From: Micromonospora profundi
Lineage (GTDB): Bacteria; Actinomycetota; Actinomycetes; Mycobacteriales; Micromonosporaceae
Reading direction: 5' to 3'
NCBI RefSeq assembly: GCF_011927785.1
Contig: NZ_JAATJK010000001.1
Coordinates: 5,489,001 to 5,553,000, forward strand
DNA: 64,000 nt
Part shown: piece by piece, positions 33,535 through 41,048 of the stretch
How the letters are laid out: the number at the start of each line of letters is the position of its first letter
Position numbering within the stretch: the stretch's first letter is position 1
Translations under genes and position numbers: made by a program
Notes under the pieces: generated by a model
The model's database searches: none
The model's input: only the letters and a program-made list of their open reading frames with translations
What the model was told of the DNA's origin: nothing

Positions 33535-34680
33535 TCAGCTGCCCACGATCGCCTCCGTGCGTGGAGAGCTGTTGGTTTGTGGGTTCGCGCACTCACACTC
33601 GTCCTGGCGCTGCCAGGCAGTCGTTCGCATCGCACAACCGGCGGCGAAGTCGATCTCGAGCGGGTTGCCGGCGTACGCGGGCGGCTCGAACCGGGTGAGG
33701 TAACGGAGCACCTCGAACGCGGACAACGAACCGAGCAGCCCGGCCACCGGGCCGATCCCACGATTGCTCCGCGGCTTGGTGCGGAACAGGTCGGCAGCGG
33801 TGAACGCGACAGCGGCGTCACCGCTGGCCGCGTCGCGGCTCTGGTTCGCCATCGTCCGGGCGCAGGCTCGGCATGCGCTGTTACCGGGGTCGACCGACCA
33901 GACGATGCCCTGGGTGACCCAGATCCCGGCCCGCACATACGGTATGCCCCGCACCACGCACGCGGTGTTCACCCAGTCGTCGATCCCGTCCGGGCTGTCC
34001 ACCCCCGACAGGACGACGTCCGGGCCTGCCACGTCAAGCAGCCGGAGCACGTCCGCAACTCCGTCGATGCTCGCCTCGACCGAGCGGACGTCGATGCTGG
34101 GATCGAACGCCCGCACCCAGGCGGCGGCCCGCTCCACCTTGCTCTTCCCGACGTCGTCCCACCGGTAGAGGTACTGCCGGGCGAAGTTGCGCGGCTCGAC
34201 GACGTCACGGTCCGTCACGGTGAGGCGGCCCACGCCCAGGCCGCACAGGTGCGGGATGGTGTTCGAGTTGAGGCCGCCCGTGCCCAGCACCAGGACATGG
34301 GAACGGGTCAGCCGCTCCTGGAAGTCCTCCCTGCTCCGCGCCAGGGTGGCGAACGACTCGAAGAACGCGAGGTTCGAGTAATACCGACCGGTGGCGCTGT
34401 CCCCCAGCCGCCCCAGCCGCGCCCCGTTCTCGAGCAGGCCATAGCCGTCGAACGTTTCGATCGCCGCGAGCACGTCGTCGACCGGCACGTCGCGCCCGCA
34501 GCGGTCGGACAGGGCACGGGCCAACGTCTCGGGAGTACGCCCGCCTTCCCGTAGCAGGTCGAGCAGGGCCTCCACGCTACCGTCGTGGTCAGTGACGATG
34601 AACGAGTCGCGGAAGTCGTAGACGATCTGGACGTCTGCTCCGGAGCGTTCCCAGACGACCCCCTTCAACTGCGGCAACAT
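33535..34680 (-). CDS. ThiF/E1-like adenylyltransferase with N-terminal leader-binding-like domain
   Basis: 381 aa from ATG 34680 (GGGAGGG upstream; a GTG at 34719 overlapping the previous stop is an alternative). Residues 1-85 resemble a PqqD/RRE winged-helix (DGSVEALLDLLREGGRTPET). Residues 125-370 are an E1/ThiF fold: VLVLGTGGLNSNTIPHLCGL, the Asp in TVTDRDVVEPRNFARQ, Lys in GKSKVERA, VLSGVDSPDG, CRAC as first zinc pair and GCAMRTTAW near the second. It should adenylate a carboxylate, probably of a peptide, as in MccB or PaaA. The unusual C-tail ECECANP adds two cysteines. Confidence 0.85.
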   Translation of the reverse strand: MLPQLKGVVWERSGADVQIVYDFRDSFIVTDHDGSVEALLDLLREGGRTPETLARALSDRCGRDVPVDDVLAAIETFDGYGLLENGARLGRLGDSATGRYYSNLAFFESFATLARSREDFQERLTRSHVLVLGTGGLNSNTIPHLCGLGVGRLTVTDRDVVEPRNFARQYLYRWDDVGKSKVERAAAWVRAFDPSIDVRSVEASIDGVADVLRLLDVAGPDVVLSGVDSPDGIDDWVNTACVVRGIPYVRAGIWVTQGIVWSVDPGNSACRACARTMANQSRDAASGDAAVAFTAADLFRTKPRSNRGIGPVAGLLGSLSAFEVLRYLTRFEPPAYAGNPLEIDFAAGCAMRTTAWQRQDECECANPQTNSSPRTEAIVGS

Positions 34681-34718
34681 GCGCTGGCCCTCCCGGGTTG
34701 CAATCGACTCACTGGCCA

Positions 34719-35255
34719 CTACGCCGTCCCACGGTGGCGATACGTCCTCTGCCACGGGCCTTCTCCCGGGCTGTTCTCGACCAGCCTGCGGCGGCCCCGG
34801 TCCGGCAGGTGTTTCTGCACCGCGACCCCCCGCACATCGGCTCGGCGTACGTATCCGAAGTGGCGCGAGTCGTGGCTGGAGCGGCGGTTGTCGCCGTACA
34901 CCACGAGGCAGCCGGCGGGCACCGTCTGGTCGTTCCACCCCAACTCCGGTGGGACCGGCTCGCCGGGTACCGCGACGACCCTCTTGATCAGCCACGTCGT
35001 GGCCAGGTCGGTGGCAGCACCGCCTGCGTTCGCCGACGCCTCCTCGTGCCTTTTCGGATGCGCGAAGACGACGATCATGTCCGCGCGGATCGCGCGCAGC
35101 GGCATCTTCCGAACCAGGATCGTGTCGCCGTCGTTCAAGCTCGGATGCATGCTGCCGCCAGTGACGGTGATCATCACGAGCTGACGGCGTGCGACCCACA
35201 CCGCTGCGCCGCCCAGCAGCGCCAGCGCGCTGATCAGCCCCGCTACCGCTGCCAT
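34719..35255 (-). CDS. Type I signal peptidase (S26), operon-dedicated
   Basis: 178 aa. One N-terminal membrane helix (about 2-21), then catalytic Ser35 in VTGGSMHPSL and general-base Lys91 in LIKRVVAVPGEP. The box-E-like VVYGDNRRSSHDSRHFGYV follows, so it appears fully active. The start ATG shares one base with the MauE stop (TGATG), indicating coupled translation. A dedicated signal peptidase in an operon with a peptide whose sequence contains an AxA site (SASAAA before Trp25) suggests it removes that leader after export. Confidence 0.9.
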   Translation of the reverse strand: MAAVAGLISALALLGGAAVWVARRQLVMITVTGGSMHPSLNDGDTILVRKMPLRAIRADMIVVFAHPKRHEEASANAGGAATDLATTWLIKRVVAVPGEPVPPELGWNDQTVPAGCLVVYGDNRRSSHDSRHFGYVRRADVRGVAVQKHLPDRGRRRLVENSPGEGPWQRTYRHRGTA

Positions 35256-35809
35256 CAGAACCGCCCCCGGCCGGGGGTCGCGTCCACTCGCCGCAGGTCC
35301 ACGAGGTCGTCCATGAAGACGAGAAGTGCCACAGCCACAAGCGCCAGCAGCGTCACGGGCAGCAGGTCGACCCACGCCGGCGTCCGATCCGGCCCGGCGG
35401 TGGCCGCCAGGACTCCGGCGGCACAGACCGCCATCAGGAAGCCGTTGCGGTACAGGTGCCGTATTCCGAGACGGCCGGAGCGGAAACCGAAGCAGTGGCA
35501 ACGGGCACCGACCCCGGACCGTACGGTGCGGAGGATCGCCGCGCTGAACACCGCGAGCAGAGCCGACCCGACGACGAACCCGACAACGGCGGTGAAGCCA
35601 CTGACCAAGAGGCCGACCACTGCAATTTCGACAATGCACACCGACGCTGCTGCGGCTCGGGTCAGACCCGCCGGAACCACACGCATTGCGGCGATCTCAG
35701 ACCGGAAGTCGGCGAACCGCGCCGGAGAACCGACCTTGCCGGCCGAGGAGATCAGGAAAACCAGGCCGATGGTGAGGCGACAGCCGAATTCCAGATAAGC
35801 GATTCCCAT
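35255..35809 (-). CDS. MauE/DoxX-family redox membrane protein
   Basis: 184 aa with four or five transmembrane helices: GCRLTIGLVFLISSAGKVGS (about 9-28), 55-75, 77-95, 118-135 and 143-165. The MauE-type motif GARCHCFGFRSG gives a CxC pair (Cys104, Cys106) at a membrane edge. MauE is needed, with MauD, to form the disulfides of methylamine dehydrogenase light chain. Here it pairs with the thioredoxin-like gene at the other side of the ABC transporter, so oxidising the six-cysteine peptide is the natural role. No mau structural gene is present. Confidence 0.85.
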   Translation of the reverse strand: MGIAYLEFGCRLTIGLVFLISSAGKVGSPARFADFRSEIAAMRVVPAGLTRAAAASVCIVEIAVVGLLVSGFTAVVGFVVGSALLAVFSAAILRTVRSGVGARCHCFGFRSGRLGIRHLYRNGFLMAVCAAGVLAATAGPDRTPAWVDLLPVTLLALVAVALLVFMDDLVDLRRVDATPGRGRF

Positions 35810-35812
35810 TGT

Positions 35813-37654
35813 TCAGCCCACCACCGCATCGGTTTCCTGATAACCCCTGGCCTGGAGTTCGAACATTCCCGCGTAGATCCCGGATCGGGCCATCAGGTCG
35901 GCGTGCGTGCCGGCCTCGGCAATCTGACCCTCGTCGAGTACGGCGACGACATCCGCCGCCTTGGCCGTCGACAGCCGGTGCGAAATCACCACCGTCGCCA
36001 CCCCCTGCCACACGCCCCGTACGCGTTCCTGGATATCCGCCTCGCTGACCGCGTCGAGGCCGGTGCTCGGCTCGTCGAGGATCAACAAGTGCCGCCGTCC
36101 GCGCAGGAAAGCCCTGGCCAGCGCCAGCCGTTGCCACTGGCCACCGGAGAGGATCACGCCGGTGGCGGCGTCGTCCGCCTCCGCCGCGCTCTTGAAGAGC
36201 CGGGTCAGCAGCGTGTCGTAGCCGCGGGGAAGGGCGCTGATCGCGTCGTCCATCCCGGACAGTCGCGCGGCACCTCGAATGGCGGACAGGTCGTCCATCT
36301 GGTCGATGTCGCCGAGGCCGATGTTCTCCCGCGCGGTGAGGTCGTAGTGCATGGCGTCCTGGAACACGGCGCTTATCGCGCCGCGCAGTGCGGCCAGGTC
36401 CAGCTCCCGCAGGTCGACCCCGTCCCACAGGATCTGCCCCCGGGTCGGGTCGTAGAACCGGCACAGCAGCTTCACGAGGGTGCTCTTTCCAGTGCCGTTC
36501 CTGCCGACCAGAGCCACCGAGGCGCCCGCTGGGATCCACAGGTTGACCCCGCGCAGGATCCACGGATGAGACGGTGAGTAGCGGAACCAGACGTCCCGCA
36601 GCTCGATCCCCTCACGGAGCGTCGTGACCGGACGAGGCTGCACCGCGTGCGGCAGGTCCGGCTCGGCGGTGACGACCGACTGGAAGTGCTCGAAGGTCAG
36701 CAGGTCCTCGTACGTCCGCGCGAGGCTTCCGGAGAGCGCTATGACGGCGGCCTGGGCCGCGCCCACCGCCGCGATGTACAACGCGACGTCACCGACGGTG
36801 GCGGTGCCGTTGATGGCGGACATCACGATCCACGCGAACCCCCCGCCGGTGCCGACGGCGCCGAGCACGCCGAGGCCGGTCAGCGTCAGCAGCTCCCGGC
36901 GGTCCTGGGTGCCGTGGAGCGCGTTGATCTGTAGACGCTCGCGACGTACGCGGCTCTTCAGATAGTCACCGATCCCGTAGAGCCGCACCTCCTTCGCGGC
37001 GCCGATACTCGTGATCAGGCCGGCGAAGAAGATCTCCCGCCGCTCCAGCGGACCCAGGTCCCACAGCAGGGCCGCCCGGCGACGGGCCAGCATGAATTCC
37101 GCAGCCGCGGCCGGCGCTGCCGACAGGGCCAGGAACGCCGCCGTCACCGGGCTGATGACGCCCACCGAGTAGAGCAACGCGGTGGTCGTCAGGACACCGC
37201 CGGCGATCGCGAGGATCCCGGACACCGCCCTGCTCGCCGTCTGGCCGGCCGTGGCCTGCGCGTACCGCAGCCGGTCCTGGAGTTCTGGGCTCTCGAACCG
37301 GGCCAGGCCGGAGAAGCGGTTGACGGCCTGGTAGAGAACGTCCTGCGCGTACAGGCTGGACCGGTAGCCGCCCAGCTTGTCGAGGAAGGACTGAAGATGG
37401 GAGGCGACTCCCATCATCAGGCCAGCGGCGACGAGACCGGCTGTCGCCCCCGCCGCGAGACCCGCGTCCCGACCTCCCACGCCGTCGACAACCGCCTTCG
37501 TCAGCCAGGCGATCGTCACCGGAAGAACGGCCTGCAGCAGAGCAGTAGCGGACTGTGCACCGAGGAGCGCGGGCCCGGCCCTCCACGCCAGGGACAGGAC
37601 CGGGCCGACGCGCCGCAGGTTGGGCGAGATCCAGCTGCCCGACGTCGCTTCCAT
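35813..37654 (-). CDS. ABC exporter, fused permease and ATPase
   Basis: 613 aa from ATG 37654 (a GTG lies one codon earlier). Residues 20-320 carry six membrane helices (LLQAVLPVTIAWLTKAVVDG and others); residues 360-590 are the ATPase: Walker A VGRNGTGKSTLVKLL, signature ILSGGQWQRLALARAF, Walker B HLLILDEPSTGLD, and the switch VVISHRLSTAK. No C39 peptidase domain is present, so leader removal must come from another enzyme; the operon's signal peptidase fits. It probably exports the cysteine-rich peptide. It follows the thioredoxin-like gene by 28 bp and MauE follows it almost directly. Confidence 0.93.
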   Translation of the reverse strand: MEATSGSWISPNLRRVGPVLSLAWRAGPALLGAQSATALLQAVLPVTIAWLTKAVVDGVGGRDAGLAAGATAGLVAAGLMMGVASHLQSFLDKLGGYRSSLYAQDVLYQAVNRFSGLARFESPELQDRLRYAQATAGQTASRAVSGILAIAGGVLTTTALLYSVGVISPVTAAFLALSAAPAAAAEFMLARRRAALLWDLGPLERREIFFAGLITSIGAAKEVRLYGIGDYLKSRVRRERLQINALHGTQDRRELLTLTGLGVLGAVGTGGGFAWIVMSAINGTATVGDVALYIAAVGAAQAAVIALSGSLARTYEDLLTFEHFQSVVTAEPDLPHAVQPRPVTTLREGIELRDVWFRYSPSHPWILRGVNLWIPAGASVALVGRNGTGKSTLVKLLCRFYDPTRGQILWDGVDLRELDLAALRGAISAVFQDAMHYDLTARENIGLGDIDQMDDLSAIRGAARLSGMDDAISALPRGYDTLLTRLFKSAAEADDAATGVILSGGQWQRLALARAFLRGRRHLLILDEPSTGLDAVSEADIQERVRGVWQGVATVVISHRLSTAKAADVVAVLDEGQIAEAGTHADLMARSGIYAGMFELQARGYQETDAVVG

Positions 37655-37682
37655 CACCGTCGCTCGACTTCCGTGTCGCAGA

Positions 37683-38231
37683 TCAGTTCCCGGCCACGGC
37701 CGGAACAGGAAGGTCGATCTCCGCCAGTTTCGTACTGCTCTGTCGGATCGTCCCGGTTTCGTCGATCACGTAGAAGGCCGGGTACACCGAGCTGTCGAAC
37801 GCCTTGATGACGTCTCGGGTGGCCGTCGGAACCACGGTGTCCACGAGTGCGGCGAGCTGGTCGCGCAACGCGTCCGCCTCCTCGCCGGAGCCGTTGACCA
37901 CGCCGATGACCCGGTGTCCGGCGTACCGGCCCTGGCCGACCTCACGAATGAATTCCGGAAGGGCGATCTTGCAGCCTGCGCAGCCCGGCATGAAGAACGC
38001 CACAAGCGTGGGGCCGGCCAGGCTGTCCCGGGCGAAGGTCCCGCCGCCGAGGGTTGCCACCGCGACGTCGTCGATGCGGTGTCCCGGCTGCGTCAGACCC
38101 TCCTGACTCCCGGAGCCCGCCAGAATTTCGGTGTGCTCCCGCAGGCGCCGAATGATGCCCATCCCGAGAACGAGGTTGAACAGGGAGATAACACTCAATA
38201 TCAAGACCGTGATAAGTAACGAGGTCAGCAT
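37683..38231 (-). CDS. Membrane-anchored thioredoxin-like protein (TlpA/MauD-like)
   Basis: 182 aa. An N-terminal helix (TSLLITVLILSVISLFNLVL) anchors it; the rest is an extracytoplasmic thioredoxin fold with VAFFMPGCAGCKIALPEF (Cys84-x-x-Cys87), YAGHRVIGVVNGSGEEADAL and the cis-Pro region SVYPAFYVIDETGTIRQ. Layout and size match MauD, the partner of MauE. It should exchange disulfides with the exported peptide or with MauE. ATG 38231 follows the hairpin that separates it from the peptide gene. Confidence 0.88.
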   Translation of the reverse strand: MLTSLLITVLILSVISLFNLVLGMGIIRRLREHTEILAGSGSQEGLTQPGHRIDDVAVATLGGGTFARDSLAGPTLVAFFMPGCAGCKIALPEFIREVGQGRYAGHRVIGVVNGSGEEADALRDQLAALVDTVVPTATRDVIKAFDSSVYPAFYVIDETGTIRQSSTKLAEIDLPVPAVAGN

Positions 38232-38266
38232 GACTGCTTCCGATCGGGGATGAGCACTGGGCTCAA

Positions 38267-38297
38267 GCCGGTGGTGGGCGCGGGGCCCACCACCGGC
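38267..38297 (-). promoter_or_regulatory. Perfect hairpin between peptide gene and operon body
   Basis: GCCGGTGGTGGGC (38267-38279) and GCCCACCACCGGC (38285-38297) form a perfect 13-bp stem with a 5-nt loop, beginning 8 bp after the peptide stop codon on the minus strand. There is no U-run after it. Such a stem can protect the precursor mRNA or partly terminate, giving more peptide than processing enzymes, a common arrangement in RiPP operons. Confidence 0.75.
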
Positions 38298-38304
38298 CTG
38301 ATGG

Positions 38305-38481
38305 CTACTTAGGGCCGCTAACGCACGTGACGGTCCGGCAGTCGCCGGAACAGACGCAGTAGCCGTTCCTGAAGGCCCACCGTGAGTAGGCCTCACACTT
38401 GCAGTCCCAGGCGGCAGCCGAGGCGGACGGCACGAAGCGCGACAGCGCCCGGTATCCGATGTTCTCGATCATTCGAATCAT
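38305..38481 (-). CDS. 58-aa six-cysteine peptide, candidate RiPP-like precursor
   Basis: ATG 38481 is preceded by GGGGAGGTGAAAC, a near-perfect ribosome site; TAG at 38305. The N-terminal half MIRMIENIGYRALSRFVPSA, then SAAA, is a leader-like segment ending in a signal-peptidase-like AxA site before Trp25. The C-terminal half carries cysteines at 27, 29, 42, 44, 48 and 53 (WDCKCEAYSRW, NGYCVCSGDCRTVTC, then VSGPK): a CxC-x12-CxC-x3-C-x4-C pattern fitting three disulfides. The leader is not hydrophobic enough for classical Sec export, so the ABC exporter is more likely. It is the first gene of the thioredoxin-like/ABC/MauE/signal peptidase operon. I recognise no known bacteriocin family. Confidence 0.8.
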   Translation of the reverse strand: MIRMIENIGYRALSRFVPSASAAAWDCKCEAYSRWAFRNGYCVCSGDCRTVTCVSGPK

Positions 38482-38536
38482 GTTTCACCTCCCCGATTTG
38501 TTGTGAGAAAGCGGCGCAACGGATCCCGATTGGGGA

Positions 38537-38605
38537 CCGCAGCCGCTTTCTGCCAACCCAGACTGGCAGCGCGGTCTTGCCAAGGTTTTTCCATCCGTAT
38601 GCCAG
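38537..38605 (-). promoter_or_regulatory. Upstream element shared with the 47.5-kb secreted-protein gene (copy A)
   Basis: Read on the minus strand it begins CTGGCATACGGATGGAAAAA and continues with CTTGGCAAGACCGCG. Over the first 43 bases it matches the region upstream of the gene at 47038-47505 at 33 positions without gaps, and matching continues (GGCAG, GCGGCT, CGG) to about 70 bp. It ends 55 bp upstream of the peptide start. Probably the promoter/operator of the peptide operon; no standard -10/-35 pair is obvious. Confidence 0.65.
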
Positions 38606-38626
38606 AAGGCTTCCGCCGACCGGCAG

Positions 38627-38892
38627 CTCACTCGCGCGCCCGCGCCCGCGCTCGTCGCCGTAGCCACCGCCGGGGCTGCGGGAGGGCTGGTGCGGTGGCA
38701 GGGCAGCCATCGCGTACCGGGCGACCTCTGCGACGGCTGGCGGGCCGAGCGGGAAGGGCTGACGGTCACGCTCACCCACCGGGAGTACGGGTCGAGGCTG
38801 AGCATCGCACCGTCCGCGCCGGACGGATATCTCGCCGCCACGGTCACTGGCACCCTCCTCGGCGCCGCCGCCGGTGTGGTGCTCGCTCCGGA
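38627..38892 (+). pseudogene. Fragment of a plus-strand gene, truncated at both ends
   Basis: A plus frame with strongly GC-biased third positions reads like protein: PALVAVATAGAAGGLVRWQG, DLCDGWRAEREGLTVTLTHR, YGSRLSIAPSAPDGYLAATV and TGTLLGAAAGVVLAPDSGG, including two hydrophobic stretches. No start codon with a ribosome site is seen, and past 38892 the frame is merely antisense to the Atu4866 gene. It seems to be a remnant in the 412-bp gap upstream of the peptide operon. Family not recognised. Confidence 0.35.
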
Positions 38893-38893
38893 C

Positions 38894-39325
38894 TCAGGAG
38901 GAAGACCCGGTGGATCCCCGCGTGACAACGGCTTGCCGATGGGCCGCGCTGCCCTCGCGGTAGAACACGTAGCCGCCGTGGTGCAGGACGTCGCCTTCGA
39001 AGCGGCCGTCGGCGGTGAAGCCGGTGTCATCCCAATAGTCGATGTGGTCGCCGGTCACCTCGTACCGGCCGGTGTAGGCGCTGTCCCGCTGGCCACGTGC
39101 CTCGTCGTAGCGGCCGTTGGCCAGCAACTCCTGCCGGATGTGGTTGTCGGCGGTCACCCACATCCCGACGTACCCGTGGGTGATGGTTTCGGTGGTCGAG
39201 GGCCGCGCCGTTGCCTGCGCGGGTTGTGGCGTGGACGATGTCTCCGTCGCGCAGGCGGTGAGCGCCGCCGTCGCGACGATGCTGGCAACCGCCCCGGACA
39301 CCTTGCGCTGCTCAACGCTGGACAT
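38894..39325 (-). CDS. Atu4866-like lipoprotein
   Basis: 143 aa from ATG 39325, one base after the SDR stop. A lipoprotein-type signal (VASIVATAALTACAT, Cys near 26) is followed by a linker and a small beta-barrel domain: GYVGMWVTADNHIRQELLAN, GRYDEARGQRDSAYTGRYEV, TGDHIDYWDDTGFTADGRFE, matching the Atu4866 domain, a streptavidin-like fold of unknown ligand. SDR-Atu4866 pairs with an MmyB-like regulator are seen in several actinobacteria. It is cotranscribed with and perhaps stabilises or complements the SDR. Confidence 0.85.
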   Translation of the reverse strand: MSSVEQRKVSGAVASIVATAALTACATETSSTPQPAQATARPSTTETITHGYVGMWVTADNHIRQELLANGRYDEARGQRDSAYTGRYEVTGDHIDYWDDTGFTADGRFEGDVLHHGGYVFYREGSAAHRQAVVTRGSTGSSS

Positions 39326-39326
39326 G

Positions 39327-40049
39327 TCAGCCTCGCTGCCGGGTCGGACGGATGATGATTTCGTTGACGTCGACGTCCGCAGGCTGATCGACTGCGAACG
39401 AGATCGCCCGCGCGATGGCGTCCGGGGAGATCGAGTTCTTGCGGTATTCCCGCATCGCCTCGCGGGCGACCGGATCGCTGATCGTCTCGGCCAACTCGGA
39501 CTCGACGACGCCGGGCGTGATCGTGGTGACCCGCAGGCTCGGGTCAGCCTCCAGACGCAGACCCTCGGTGATCGCCCATGCCGCGAACTTCGTCGCCGAG
39601 TACACCGCGGAAGTCGGCACCACCTCGTGGGCGCCGACGGAGGCAACGGTGATCAGATGGCCGTTGCCCTGCCGCTGGAAGACCGGCAGGACGGCGGCGA
39701 TGCCGTGCAGCAGACCGCGCACGTTGACATCCAGCATCCGGTCCCACTCGTCGACAAGCAGGGCGTCGAGCCGGGACAACGGCATCAGCCCTGCGTTGTT
39801 GACGATCACGTCGACCCGCCCGAACTCGGCGACCGCGCTGTCGACGAACGCCGCGACGTCGCCGCGATCTGTCACGTCGAGCCGCCGTACCCGGATGTTG
39901 TCGTGGCGTTCGGCGAGCGCGGCGAGCCGTTCCCGCCGCCGAGCGCCCGCAACCACGTCATGCCCCTCGCCGGCCAGACGCAGCGCGACAGCCTCGCCGA
40001 TCCCGCTGCTCGCACCGGTGACCAGAACTACCTTCTTCGTGGACTCCAT
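39327..40049 (-). CDS. Short-chain dehydrogenase/reductase
   Basis: 240 aa. Classical SDR: cofactor loop VVLVTGASSGIGEAVALRLA, NNAG in VIVNNAGLMPLSRLDAL, and catalytic Ser/Tyr/Lys region ITVASVGAHEVVPTSAVYSA then TKFAAWAITEGLRLE (YSATK). AGARRRERLAAL after strand 2 carries arginines favouring NADP. It reduces or oxidises an unknown carbonyl/alcohol substrate. The divergent MmyB-like regulator (96-bp gap) probably controls it, as commonly seen for such pairs. Confidence 0.92.
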   Translation of the reverse strand: MESTKKVVLVTGASSGIGEAVALRLAGEGHDVVAGARRRERLAALAERHDNIRVRRLDVTDRGDVAAFVDSAVAEFGRVDVIVNNAGLMPLSRLDALLVDEWDRMLDVNVRGLLHGIAAVLPVFQRQGNGHLITVASVGAHEVVPTSAVYSATKFAAWAITEGLRLEADPSLRVTTITPGVVESELAETISDPVAREAMREYRKNSISPDAIARAISFAVDQPADVDVNEIIIRPTRQRG

Positions 40050-40145
40050 GAATCCACCCTCCGGCCTCCGGCGGCCGTCAACCAGGGTGCGTCACACCCC
40101 CGCAGACCGTCCTGGCAGCCGGCCGTCCGTGGCTATCTTTGGCGC

Positions 40146-40997
40146 ATGGACGGCACCAATCCACTCGGCGACTTCCTGCGCGCCCGGCGTGAAATGACAA
40201 ACCCGGACGAGGTCGGAATCGTCTCGTCGGGCCGACGCCGGACGCCGGGTCTGCGGCGGGAGGAAGTCGCCCAACTGTCCGGGGTCAGCACCGATTACTA
40301 CACCCGTCTGGAGCAGGGGCGGGAACAGCACCCGTCCGACCAGGTGCTGGACGCACTGGCCCGCACCCTCGGACTCGACCCCGAGGAGACGGCACACCTG
40401 CACCTGCTGACCAGGACCAGGCGCGGTCCCGTCCGCAGGAGGCGCCGTGAGACCGTCCGGCCGAGCCTGCTGCGCCTGATGGACGGCTGGCTGCACACCC
40501 CCGCACTGATCGTCGACCGCAGAATGGACATGTTGGCAGGTAACGGGTTGGGGCGTGCGCTGTTCGCCAAGGCGTTCGAGGACGACGAGCCCAACCTCGT
40601 CCGGTTCGTCTTCCTCAGCCCGGCAGCCCGTTCCTTCTATCCCCACTGGGAGCACGTCGCGCAGTCCAGCCTCGGCGCTCTGCGCGCCGCCGCCGGCGAC
40701 CTGCTGAACGACGCCCGACTCACCGACCTCGTCGGGGAGCTGTCCTTGAAGAGTCCGGAGTTCCGCCACCTGTGGGCACGTCACGACGTACGGGGAAAGA
40801 CCCACGAGGCGAAGGTGTTCAACCATCATGACGTCGGCGAGTTGACCCTCACCTACGACTCCCTCACCGTCGACGGCGCCGCAGGCCAGCAGCTGATCGT
40901 CTACCAGGCCGAGGCCGGCAGCCGCTCGGCGCAGGCATTGGCGCTGCTGGGAACGGTGGCCGCCGAGCTTCCCACCTCAGCACCGGTACGGCGCTAG
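40146..40997 (+). CDS. Helix-turn-helix regulator, MmyB/XRE type
   Basis: 283 aa from ATG 40146. An XRE HTH at about 10-85: GDFLRARREMTNPDEVGI, RRRTPGLRREEVAQLSGVST, DYYTRLEQGREQHPSDQVLD, then the MmyB-like ligand domain (PALIVDRRMDMLAGNGLGRA, HDVRGKTHEAKVFNHHDVGE). MmyB-like domains bind fatty-acid-type ligands in one studied case. TATCTT lies about 6 bp upstream with no ribosome site, suggesting a leaderless transcript. It likely regulates the divergent SDR-Atu4866 operon. Confidence 0.92.
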   Translation: MDGTNPLGDFLRARREMTNPDEVGIVSSGRRRTPGLRREEVAQLSGVSTDYYTRLEQGREQHPSDQVLDALARTLGLDPEETAHLHLLTRTRRGPVRRRRRETVRPSLLRLMDGWLHTPALIVDRRMDMLAGNGLGRALFAKAFEDDEPNLVRFVFLSPAARSFYPHWEHVAQSSLGALRAAAGDLLNDARLTDLVGELSLKSPEFRHLWARHDVRGKTHEAKVFNHHDVGELTLTYDSLTVDGAAGQQLIVYQAEAGSRSAQALALLGTVAAELPTSAPVRR

Positions 40998-41048
40998 ACC
41001 GCCGAAAACGCATTGCCCGGTCTCCCGGACCTGCGGCAGCCTTCCACA

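Noticed and set aside
35456..36577. 373-codon plus frame through mauE and the ABC gene
   Set aside because: Shadow of two well-supported minus-strand genes; no domain content.
32099..38481. Possibility that the operon is a methylamine dehydrogenase (mau) locus
   Set aside because: MauE- and MauD-like genes are present, but no MauA/MauB subunits or MauG; the cysteine peptide is far smaller than MauA and has 6 rather than about 12 cysteines.
38305..38481. Possibility that the peptide is a lanthipeptide or thiazole-type precursor
   Set aside because: No LanB/LanM/LanC-like, YcaO or cyclodehydratase gene is in the operon; the redox genes favour disulfides instead.
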